From Glossina fuscipes (Eukaryota > Arthropoda > Insecta > Diptera > Glossinidae), in the NCBI RefSeq assembly GCF_014805625.2, contig NW_023998417.1:6362522-6426521 (forward strand): a stretch of DNA of 64,000 bases. The letters are read 5' to 3'. Positions 1 to 10,642 of the stretch are shown here, one piece after another. The position numbers were made by a program, and so were the translations under genes. The notes beneath the pieces were generated by a model. It did not search any database, was not told the DNA's origin, and saw nothing but the letters and a program-made list of their open reading frames with translations. How positions within the stretch are numbered: position 1 is the first letter of the stretch; every line of letters starts with the position of its first letter.

Positions 1-392
1 TACATCAACAAAACAATGAGCAGATAAAAAAAAAGAAATCAAAGGATATAAAATACTTTGCATATTAAATTGATTTTCTGAAGTGTATTTCCGCTCGTAA
101 ATATTGCTAGGAACAGAATTAGTAAATTTCCGTTTAGGGTATTTATAGAGGAATTTATTATTTCCATTTTTCAAAATATTTTTGGTAAAGAGGAATTTTT
201 ACAGACCATATTCAGCGGTTATGCAAAGATGAGGCAAATTTATTATCCAAAAAAGTAAAGTAAAACAATATTGTTGCTTACAAGTATTAGTTACTTAAAA
301 ATTTACAAAAACTAAAGATTGATGGGTAAAAATAATTCTGGAATAAAAATTAAAGTCTAGTATCTATTGTTTAATGACGAAGTTAGAAGAGA

Positions 393-418
393 TATTTATT
401 TATTTATTTATTTATTTA
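393..418. repeat. (TATT)n microsatellite
   Basis: About six tandem TATT units, visible directly. Confidence 0.9.
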
Positions 419-587
419 CCCATTTATATATGAAATTCAACTAAAGAAAATTTACAGTTGAATTCAGTGCATCTTAAGAGAAAATCTTATGCTAATTGTT
501 TTAAAAACTACTTTACAATAGAAAGGAAGTAAGTTGAAAATAAATTAAAAAAGTTAAAAATAATAATTCATGTATAAATAAATAAAA

Positions 588-618
<31 letters not shown>

Positions 619-2253
619 AAAAAGAAAAAATAAAAAAAACATGTAAACAGCTAGCACAGAAGCACGCTCGCAACAAGAATAGATCCAGGTTGCAAGTGAA
701 CCTGTAAACCATTGCAAACATGCATAAGCTCGGCAAACGACACGTTAACAACACAATATTATTTTATGTAAAAAATGGTATATTAAGAATGAAATTTTAG
801 TTCAAGTACGACATACGTAAATCGCGCATATTAAGCCAAATTGCTTTTATAGACTTTAAAGAAAGATATACAGATAAGTGTAATGTAAACGAATATCATC
901 TGAAAAAATCTTGCGAGAATTTCCATTCATTTACCATTCAAGCAAAGAGTATTTTTTAGAAAGTCCTTAATAGGACTTTTCCAGTTTGTGTTTCAGATCG
1001 GTAAACACAGAAAGTACTGGTGTTATAAAAACTGAAACGATAAGATGATGCTTGTTCTTTATTGCTTATTTTTCAGATTCTTAAGACCTCGCAATAATCT
1101 GTTTATGCGGAACTTGATTTACTAAAGAGATTTTCTTTGAGTTTTTGACGGTTCTTATTAGTTTATATAAGAAAAACTTCGCTCAGTTCATGGCTTATAA
1201 AGAAGTTACTACACACTAAGATACTGAAATTATAGATCCGGAATTGTATGCACAGTTGCCCCTATCACACAGTTTTCCTCATTCAAGACTCGGCATTCTT
1301 TTCGAACTGTAAGCCTGTGTGAAGTGCACTGCCACGAATATTATTCGTTATAAAAACTGATTTGTGTTAAGATAGATAGATACTTTATGTGTAGTAGAAA
1401 ATTTAGAAAAATGTAGAAAATTAGAAAAATTACTTCTTTCAGGCAGTTGGCTACATATCTAAAATTATCGCTATCTCGTTTAAGCCAAGCACATATATAA
1501 TTATTCAGTTGCTAATATTTTATTAACTGTTGGAAAGCAAAAAAGATTTTCTTGCAGAATCCGTTTCTCCTTCTAATTAAAAGTTTTGATAAGATTGTGA
1601 ATGACAATTGTAATTTAAATTACTTGAGAAACTATCAAAAGATAATTTGAACTGAACGCGTCAAACATATGATGTTTGTAGTAGATTCTCTCCCCTGTTT
1701 TAAATTTTTTTTAACAAATTCAATTCTAGAGATAAACAAGTGGATGAATGACCATTAAAAAAAAAAAATAAAAATTGGTAAAAATTATTTTTTAATTTTT
1801 TTTTTTTTTTCTTTAAATATGTAAATGCACGCGTACCCAACCTCAAAAAGAGTAACAGCAATCGCACTTAAAGATATCAGTTTAATAAGATTTTCTTTTC
1901 GTCTCATTTACTACAAATAACAACAACCAGAATAATTGCTATAATAAAACAAATGTAACAAAGAAAAAAAGCAAAAAAAAAAAGAAAAGAAAAAAAGCAA
2001 AAAAAACAAGAAAAACATACTGAGAAATACATTAAAAAAATAAGAACAAGACTAGCATCAGCCATACAAAGTGACGACTATATGGACTCTGATTAGGATG
2101 AGACCAAGCGTGCACTACACACACAAGCTTATATTCAATGTGAGGGTAACACATTTACTTTGAGTTGATGCTTGTAAAATACGAATGGATTTAATATGAC
2201 GTTCTGTCGAGCTCTTCGTACCGGAATAGATGGAAAGACGAGTTGTGCAAATC

Positions 2254-2293
<40 letters not shown>

Positions 2294-2313
2294 CGATGAC
2301 GATGATGATGATG
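2254..2313. repeat. (ATG)n trinucleotide microsatellite
   Basis: About 20 ATG/GAT units with two ATG-to-ACG interruptions near 2294 and 2300. It is followed within 60 bp by imperfect CAGT and GTCC tetranucleotide runs (about 2360-2405). It lies in non-coding DNA and no open frame of note spans it. Confidence 0.95.
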
Positions 2314-2480
2314 CACTTCGCTTGTCATATGTCTGCTAGTTGTTTAAGTAGTTAGGCAGTCAGACAGTCATTCAGTCAGTCAGTCAATCCGTCTGTCCGT
2401 CCGTCAACTTAGCCCGGACTTCTGCTTTAGCAGTTTTTGTAAGAGCAGATTGAAATGAGAAAAATCAAGTTATGGGCATA

Positions 2481-2492
2481 TGTGTGTGTATT

Positions 2493-2525
<33 letters not shown>

Positions 2526-2538
2526 TGTGTTGTGTATG
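2481..2538. repeat. (TG)n microsatellite, compound
   Basis: Compound TG repeat with short interruptions. The longest uninterrupted block is about 2499-2524. Confidence 0.9.
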
Positions 2539-2615
2539 TATAAAATCTTTGAAGAGAACCACATTATAATTGCATATCGCAGAAAATGACCAATGCGAGC
2601 ACAACGGAAGAAATG

Positions 2616-2644
<29 letters not shown>
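2616..2644. repeat. Poly(T) tract, 29 nt
   Basis: Uninterrupted T run; its length may be affected by sequencing error. Confidence 0.85.
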
Positions 2645-2646
<2 letters not shown>

Positions 2647-3681
2647 TTTAAATTTATTTGGATTTTTTGTATTATGAGGGAATTTTAATTTCTTTTTGTC
2701 TTTCCTTTTCTTTATCTTTAGATGATTTCGTTTATCACTTAATAAGCGATTGGCGCGAGTAATGAGGGATTCTGTTCAAGCCACATACACATCTGCCATC
2801 TCATATTCGTAAAAAGATATATTTTGCATACTATTAAAGATTTCATTAAAAAAATTTCATTAAATTATTTCTCAGAGGAGTGTAAATGCATATATATATA
2901 TATGAATTTTTTGTCGAATTTTTTTTTTTTTTAATAATGTTCTGCTTTAGTTCAATTATTACTGGCCACTAAAAAGAAAGAGAGAGAGGAAAAAAAAAGC
3001 AGAAATTTTTTTCCTTTACATATAAAATACAAATTTTTAATAACTTTACTTGAAACTTTTCTAATTTAATAAACCCAAAAGCAAAATATGAGTGGTTTGC
3101 CATCCACAAAAGCACATAAACCTACGCAAAGCAGTATCAACATTAACCTTGATATCGTCGAAAGCCAATGGGAAAAGTCAACTTAGATAAGGCAAGGAGA
3201 CGAATCTCGGATACTTATCGACTTTATTAACGTATACCTATTTTGTCAATTTCGATGTAGTTGGCAGATAGTCGATCGTGACCATTTGCTATAAGTTCTA
3301 AGCGAACGTTTCTATTGCAGCTAAAGCTGATTAGTTACATTAATATATGAACATAAGCAATTTTTTCCTTCATTTTTGCAACCTGATGGACCTAATAGAC
3401 GAAAATTTTGACAACGACTTCTAACCTTGTGTTGATCTCTATGTATGTCTTAAACGTATTATTGGATGTGATCATTTGCATTGTAAAGCAATTATACTCC
3501 AAACTTTTGTAGTAGATTTATGAAAAAAAAAAAAATTTATTTTGTAAAAATTATTACGCGTTGTAGAGATTTTTTTCCTATGGTTTTCACGTCCAACGCA
3601 GACGACGCATAAAAATTTAATTTCAAACAAATAAAATGTTTCCCAATTGGATCTTCAATTCATTTATAAGACCCTTCTGAG

Positions 3682-3685
<4 letters not shown>

Positions 3686-3713
<28 letters not shown>
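3686..3713. repeat. (TA)n microsatellite
   Basis: Uninterrupted alternating A/T run. Confidence 0.9.
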
Positions 3714-3716
<3 letters not shown>

Positions 3717-5809
3717 TTGAATTGTTTATGTAGTTGCAAACGAACAACACATTTTATAGAAAAGCAACGAAATTTATTTTCGTTTTGAGGGTACTTTCGG
3801 TAACCATTATCCATCACGTTTTCAACTTAAATTTCATTTATTACTGTAAATCCTGCAATCCTGCAAGAACATCAAAATGTATGATGTTATGCACATATAT
3901 AGCTTTTTTTATCTCTACTCGTCATATCGTAAGTATATTAAATTTTTCTATTTTTGTTAACGCATGAGAATATAGGCAAAGAATATTTCTTCAAATGTAT
4001 GTATTCTTCATAATAGCATAATAAATTAGATCTTGTCTGACTGCAAATTGAAATCACTTTCGCTATCTTAATAGCTGATCGTGTCTAGAGATTTTTCTCA
4101 ATATTCTTCTCAGTCTTTGATTTTCAGTTTTTGCAACACTATCTTTTCCCTGTTTTCTAAAATAAGCCAAATGGCACGATAGTAAATAAATTTCTTGTTT
4201 GATCTGAGTGTAAGCTCCCCTCTTTCTATATGCTCCTTGCAAACTTGTTAATTCATTAGAAGATGTTGATAAATCGTATTCCAATAAAAAATAACTTTAC
4301 TACAATCTGTTGAGCAAATTTCAAGTTATTCTTAACGTTTGTAAACGGTCCTACGCTGTTGACCTTCAGATTTTAGATTTACATTGCCAGCATGAATGAT
4401 GGACGTACGGATAAATGACAAATGAATTCTTTGCGAAAAGTATTGATAAGCTTCGATTGCGATGAACAAACAATTTAAAAAACATAGCTCGCCTGCACAG
4501 GAAATATGATTTATACAACAACAAAGAAGAAAATTGCATTCGTCTTTGGCCGAATTTTCTACGCACGCTACTCTTAAATTAAAAAAGAATATATAAATTG
4601 TTGTTGTTGTAGTGCACGAGTAACGAGTAAAAACCATTTTTTTCCTGTGCTTCTGAAGGCAGCTGGGTGCTCAGTTTGTGTTTTACTGCTGGCATGGTTT
4701 CTGGCCTGTTTGCCCAACTTTAATATCAAGCTGCGTAAGAGAACTTCCAATCAATTTGAAGGCGATATTTTTGTTTTTGCGACCAGGAGAATGTGTGTTG
4801 CAAACGTTTTGACAATACGAATTTGCTCCCATCCCTCGTTACTGGGTATAAAGACAAAATAACAACAACTTCTGCAAGCTTTGCTAAGTGTGCAAAAATC
4901 GTACTAAGTTGTATAGTAAACTTATAAGTAGTTCTGGTAAACATGGGCGTATTTCGAATAAAAGTGCAAGTATTTCAAAAAAAAAACATTTTTCAATTCG
5001 TCCAGAATTTCAGCTAAACAAATACATTCCAAACCATAGTAATTCTAATGCTGAAATACTTAAAAAATGTCAATCTAAGACTATTTATGATGACCTGAAT
5101 TTTCCACTTATTAAAAATCTGTGATATTGGCAGGAAAGTTCCCCATTTCCTAAACAAAAAAAAAAAAAAAAAATTCCAAGCTGTTTGACGTCCTCCTACT
5201 CGAATGGTCGACGCCCAGCTCCTTTGCAGTTGCTCTAGTGTTTAGATGTGAGTTGCTCTCCAATAATGACCGAGAAGATTGAGAATAAAATCGCAAGTTT
5301 GGCAGGTCCACATTTTTTAAATTTTACCCAACATGTAACATAGGTTTTTGCAAGGAAGAGATGCATTGCTCCCTTTTGTGGAGCTCACATGTAATGTAAT
5401 ATCTTAAGTAAATCTTATCTACTGTCATGTTTTTCACTCTGCACGTCCCAACTAACTGATGAAAGTAGTCCTCTTGTATCCTACGAGAGATGCACTATAT
5501 ATACGCACCCATATGACGAATTCTATCTGATTGCCTTGATCTGATAAATAATATTATTTGCAACTCGTAAAATATTGCAAAACTTCTTCAAAATATCTTG
5601 TCAGACTGATTAATCACGCCCATCATCACCACCCTTGACAATATCTCCTGTTGATGAATCCAACGAATCAAGAAGATTGAAAAGGCACCATGTACTGAGT
5701 AGTCTTCAATTTAAAAATCAATCGATTTTTGTTCTTCAAATCATTTCAATGAATTGTTGTGCCCCGCATCACTTGTGGTGTAAAGGTCTACTAAAATTTG
5801 TGTGGATGC

Positions 5810-5960
5810 TTGCAAGACGCAGAAAGACTTGCGATAGACGCACCTTTTATTGTACCGATCTATTCAAAATTACTTTCTGACAATTGCATGACACATCTAT
5901 CCGTCTTGTTTTCTTGTATTCACTCTACAGTTCGCAATTTTTGAGATATTTGACTTGAAA
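5810..5960 (+). repeat. Interspersed repeat family A, degenerate copy
   Basis: Contains the block GCAATTTTTGAGATATTT, which recurs at 45040 (with one extra T), and a preceding segment (AGACGCACCTTTTATTGTACC) with the same layout as 58220 (AGATCTGCCTTTTATTATATC). It is AT-rich, non-coding and heavily diverged. The boundaries are approximate. Confidence 0.5.
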
Positions 5961-6510
5961 GTGGACACACCGACATGATTTGAAAATGCTTTTAATCGGA
6001 TCACACATTTACTTTACAACTTGGCATATAAAACTTTGTTTTAAAAAGTGTTGTCTTAAGCGAAACGGTGCAGGGTATTTGATTGTACGTTGTAAACCTC
6101 TATAGTTTCTTTACTTGTTTAAGTTTCTTGTAATTTCTTTTTACTATTTATTTAAACATCATATCTGTATTGTTATATTGTTTCAATGGGGGACAATAAC
6201 TTCTGTTACTTTTCTCAGCTTACCTTAATACTTATTTATTATCTTTTTAGAAAGTTTGTAAGTTCAATATGAAATAAAAAAAAAGAAAAAAAACAAAACA
6301 AAAACAATTTCTTAAAGTATTTTGAATTCTGTAGTTGACATATGGTATCTTACATCTTTTTTTCAACTTGACATTTTGCTGTAATTAAAGAAAGCTTTAC
6401 TTTATGCTTCAAATCTTTGGGAGTTCGAAGCTACTGGGAAGAGGAGGAACGGTAGGTAAAGGGCAAGTTTCTTATGCTTGTTTTTCAAACTAGGCATTGC
6501 TTTAGTTTGT

Positions 6511-6532
6511 TATAATCGATAAGTTATCGATA
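6511..6532. promoter_or_regulatory. DRE-like site TATCGATA with a neighbouring half-site
   Basis: TATCGATA (6525-6532) is the exact core of the DNA-replication-related element bound by DREF in flies. A second copy, AATCGATAA, lies at 6514-6522, and the two form an imperfect palindrome. It is about 0.9 kb upstream of the first visible SoxE exon, so it could mark an internal promoter or enhancer. An 8-mer can also arise by chance in AT-rich DNA. Confidence 0.3.
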
Positions 6533-6700
6533 AAAATATTTCGAATTTTTCGCAAAAATATTTCATTGTCTGTGGCTTTGCCGACTAATCAGGCCTGTTT
6601 GGTACTACGATCTATGAAAGATCGTGGACCGGGACCGGGTTCATTTTCGCGAAACTGAGAATTTCAATTATTATTAAATGCGAAGGCAGGATCTTACTGG

Positions 6701-6760
6701 TCCTTCTTCTTCTTCTTAAGCTTGCTTTTAGAAATAACAAAAAAAAGAAGAAGAAGAAGA
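6701..6760. repeat. Inverted pair of complementary triplet tracts (TTC)n ... (GAA)n
   Basis: A TTC tract at 6702-6717 is followed about 27 bp later by a GAA tract at 6745-6760, so a transcript of either strand could fold into a hairpin of about 15 bp. Confidence 0.8.
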
Positions 6761-7450
6761 CTTGCTAAAATTTTATGACTTGATTCAGGATTAGTTGGAA
6801 ACTAATTTATTCAAATTGTGAATAAGGGCAATAATTTTGCCAGTTCGCAGTGATCAGGATAGCGGGAAACTTTCATAGTAATTATCTTTTTTTTATTATC
6901 GCAACGACTTGAGTGAAACTGGTAGATAATTAAAAGGATTTTTACTTCTGCAAGTTACTTTATATTTATTTATTTTGTCTTTCTTCCCTTTTGTCTATTG
7001 AGAACAAATGGCAGGGAAAAGGAACAATTATGAAAATAATTGTCTGAGTTTTTCGCTTTATATTTTTTTTTTTTTTTTTTTGTGAAAATAAAACAGCAAT
7101 AATTATAATAATAAATAAAGAGGGGAAAGCAAAAGTTGTTTTGTATGCACATCATAAACAAAGTCAAACAGTTAACGTGTTCAAGAGCGGTTATGGAATT
7201 TGTTGTTGCTTAACACTCATACTATTATTGTTAAGTGCGTTGCATTACTTGTGTACGTGAGTTTGTGTATTGTTGTAAAAATTATTGAAGTGTTATACAG
7301 CTGCATAAGTGCTCGAAATGTAATTTATTTAAAAAATTCTTGTTGTCAACATTTGATTCGTTAACACCTACAACCCGCAAAATTCTTTTAAACAAAAGAT
7401 TTTTTATAAAAAATTATTTGATTGTTTTGTTATTTTTCTTTGATACGCAG

Positions 7451-7597
7451 ACAACCTTCAGATCGTAAAAAGGATCATATAAAACGTCCCATGAATGCGT
7501 TTATGGTATGGGCGCAGGCAGCCAGACGAGTAATGTCTCAACAACATCCACATTTACAAAATTCTGAGCTGAGTAAATCTTTAGGCAAATTATGGAA
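7451..7597 (+). CDS. Sox100B: SoxE (Sox100B-like) transcription factor, HMG-box exon (N-terminal half of the box)
   Basis: The exon follows a good acceptor (pyrimidine-rich tract ending GATACGCAG). It opens with the third base of a split codon, then encodes [10 protein letters not shown] and the HMG-box start [17 protein letters not shown], then [13 protein letters not shown], and ends in the first two bases of a Lys codon before GTAAGT. The FMVWAQAAR motif, with Gln-Ala after Trp, is diagnostic of Sox group E, and RPMNAFMVW is the minor-groove-intercalating part of the fold. Joining to 10643 restores the reading frame exactly (phase 2). SoxE proteins bind AACAAT-type sites in the nucleus; in flies Sox100B is known for roles in gonad and gut development (established knowledge). 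The 5' exon with the dimerisation domain is not seen. Confidence 0.95.
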
Positions 7598-8708
7598 GTA
7601 AGTATGAAGTCATACATTTATTCTTTCTTTATTTCTTTCTTTCTTTCTTTTTAATTAGATATTTGTTTGTTTGTTTGGTTTTTTTTTGTTTTTGCTTTAA
7701 ATTTTTTTATTTATTTATTTATTTATTTTTTTTTTTAATGTCTTGGTATATTGTGTGTTCTATGCAAACATTTATTTTATTTCCCGTGACATTTTCAAAA
7801 AATTAAAATTTTATGGTTCAGTTCATAACAAAGGAGATAAGACATTTTGAATATGTTAATCGTGTGTCTATATATTCGAACGCTTCATTTAAAATTTATA
7901 CGAAAGATAAGTTGCCTATCTTTATATCAGTGATTCTCTAGTTTTTTTTTTCGTTTTTCTTTTGATTACTAATTTTATTCATTTTTGAATTATGCCTTTT
8001 GTAAACATATTGGAGATCGCTGGTATGCTTATATTTAAATATATATATGCATAAAAATATACGTGTTTTTTTTTTTTTTTTTTTTTTTTATTACACCGCG
8101 CTGTAGCAATTTCCTTGAAAGGTCAAACTACAATTTTCGATGGCTTGTAAATTTTAAAAATTGTTCAGATTAAATTGACCCAAAATTATACTCGCTTTCC
8201 TGCCATTTCGTAATTTACATAAATATATATACGCTCTTGAAAGCGCGTGCATATACTTAAGCACACTACAGTATATCTATCCACTTCATATATATATATA
8301 TATATATAATGACCCAAAAAACCTGAGTACGTTGAAGGGAAGTGCTACTTCCTTGTTTATTTGTTTGTTTGTTTTTTTTTTTGTTTTTTTTTTGCTCATC
8401 TACACAAGGGAAGTAAATAAACGCCTAGGAAGGCATAGCACTCTTTTAATTAACCAAACAACCTACTTTTTTTTTTGCATACTTTTCCTTAATTAACTGA
8501 AAAAGCTGCAGTCAAAAGTAAAGTTTAAAGGTTTCTGGAAATATAATGTGAAAGAAGATGAAAGCAAATTTTCGATCAGGTTGGCTGATGTGCATAGAAG
8601 TGATGAAAGTAATATACATATATATATATATATATATATGCAATGTATATACGTATATATACTGTACTAGGAAAGGGGAGCGAGAGCGAGTGTGAAAAAG
8701 TGATGAAG

Positions 8709-8746
<38 letters not shown>

Positions 8747-10642
8747 CAGCGAAAGAAATTACTTGAATACCTTTAAACAAAACAAAATTCAACGCTTTCA
8801 ATAGAACAATTTCTCCACACCTAGCAGTCATTCAGATCGGCTTATATTTACTTTTACAACGACGCTCTATGGCACTGGAAATCTTGCAATGAACTAATGA
8901 CGTTTAACATGAATGATAGATATTTGATTTCTTGAATTCTGTTTACCCAGCTGGTGGTATATCGCAACTGTGTGCTTTATACGCATTGTAGCGGATATAT
9001 ATTATAGCTGCCGAATGTTTTTAATGCAAAATCTTATAAAATATAACCTGGTTCGCCTTTACTTTCGAACAATGTTGTCGGACATATATTGTATTCGTTC
9101 CATTGATGATGCCCCGCGATAATGGCTCCGATATTCTAAACTTTTAATATTTTTTAGAAAAAATTTGCTTTTTTAATACATACATATATAATCCTAATAT
9201 CTCCGTCAAAATACATTATTCCATTATCTTTCCTTTTCTTTTCATCCCAAAAAAATTTTTTAAAAATCCCTTTTTTTTGGCTCTGTTACAGTGCTCTTAA
9301 CCCTTAAAAAGAGAGAAAGATTTTTTATATGTTCTCAAATTTATAAAAAAAAATTCCTAATCCTTTTTATACATATATATATACAATACAATTATTGCCT
9401 AGTTGTTAAAGGGAACTTTGAAACTCAAAATGAGCAAATGCGTTGAAGGAAGTTAAAGAGTTCACTTAATGAGGGATTTAGCAGCATTTGAAACCGTCAA
9501 GAAACGCTCGGCTCCTCATTTGTAAGTGACCGATAACTTGTTTATATTCATTACATATCAGTTTTGTAACTCATTCAAGGGTTTATGGTTTTAACAAAAC
9601 CTAACGGTAAATATCAAAGAAGTTTACATTCAAACCGAAAATAGTTTTACTCCTTTGATTTTCTCTTTCGATTCTGTACGAATATCTGGGATGATAATTT
9701 CGGACCTAACACTAAATCACTAGCATGTAAGACTCACAGTTTTTCATGACTGCGAATCTAATCATTTGTTAATTTTAGAAATCTATTGTGTGTGTTTTTT
9801 CCAAACTCACTCGGCACTGTTGTGCCGTTTCGCTATTTAAAAGCAGTTTCGAAGGGCAATGTACTTTGCTTTCATAAAATTCTTAGAGAAAATTTCAAAA
9901 TTATCAAAACTATTGATCATGTTAATATAATTCAATAAATATAGGAGGTGGCTGCCGATTGACGTTGGGGATCTGCGTGTTCTCTTACAATTCTTTCCGC
10001 TACTAAATCGTTCGCCAGAAAAATAATTCAATTAATAGAACATTAAATTAAAACGTTATTGTCGAAGAAAGTTGATTATGATATCTCTTTGGCCAGGACA
10101 GTCCTGTTATAAAAGCTTAGCTTTCATGGGGATCATAGGAGTTCAGAAAATATACTTACAGGGTCCGAGCTTGTCATACTTTGTATAACTTGATGCGTCC
10201 GTCTCACTATTTGTGTCGATTTTTTATTAAAAAAATTTTTGGTAATTTCATGGTAATGGGGGAGTGATCATAAAACTTATCCAATTCAATCGCATTGTCA
10301 ATAATGTCCGCCAAATAATTTTGTATATCAAATTTCGTGGTTAAATTGAATCAGAAAATAAATCTGCCATGATTATAATGGAATAAATGGTAGCCTTTTT
10401 TGATTTGGTTGATGTATCACACATCTCGGAAATTGAGTAAATCCCTAGTACATCCTAGAAATAATGATGTAATACAAACTAACAAACCTTTAAGTTATTG
10501 TTAAGTTACATTTACGCTAAGCTAACAAATAATCAAAAAAAAAAGTTTAAGAAGAGTTTTAAATGTTTTGTATATATATCGAATAAAGTTGCGAAACAGT
10601 ATTCAAAGTATTTTATTACTACCTTTTATTATGCACTTGCAG
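7598..10642 (+). other. Sox100B: SoxE intron splitting the HMG box (phase 2, 3045 bp)
   Basis: The donor is GTAAGT at 7598 and the acceptor is the TTGCAG ending at 10642. The intron is AT-rich, with TTTC, TTTA, TA (8289-8308, 8616-8639) and GA (8711-8745) repeats and poly(T) runs. No other gene is seen. The position, just after the Leu-Trp-Lys of the second helix, matches where vertebrate SOX8/9/10 HMG boxes are interrupted (from memory). Confidence 0.9.
8711..8745. repeat. (GA)n microsatellite within the SoxE intron
   Basis: An uninterrupted GA run. Such GAGA tracts are bound by GAGA factor in flies, but here it may be only a microsatellite. Confidence 0.9.

Larger units (their letters stand above)
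1..7450. other. Non-coding upstream region / 5' intron of the SoxE gene
   Basis: No coding exon is recognised. The first SoxE exon in the window opens at a splice acceptor in mid-codon, so this stretch is most simply the preceding intron, at least 7.4 kb long, unless an unrecognised 5' exon lies inside it. I looked on the plus strand for the SoxE dimerisation-domain signature (a Gly-Tyr-Asp-Trp-like codon string) and did not see it. The content is A/T homopolymers, TATT, GAT, TG and TA simple repeats, a DRE-like palindrome near 6525, inverted GAA/TTC tracts at 6701-6760, a degenerate interspersed repeat near 5810-5960, and two weak protein-like frames on the minus strand at 4063-4637. Confidence 0.6.

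Noticed and set aside
2254..2313. ATG repeat as a coding Asp/Met/Asp run
   Set aside because: It is a plain trinucleotide microsatellite with no open frame extending meaningfully on either side.
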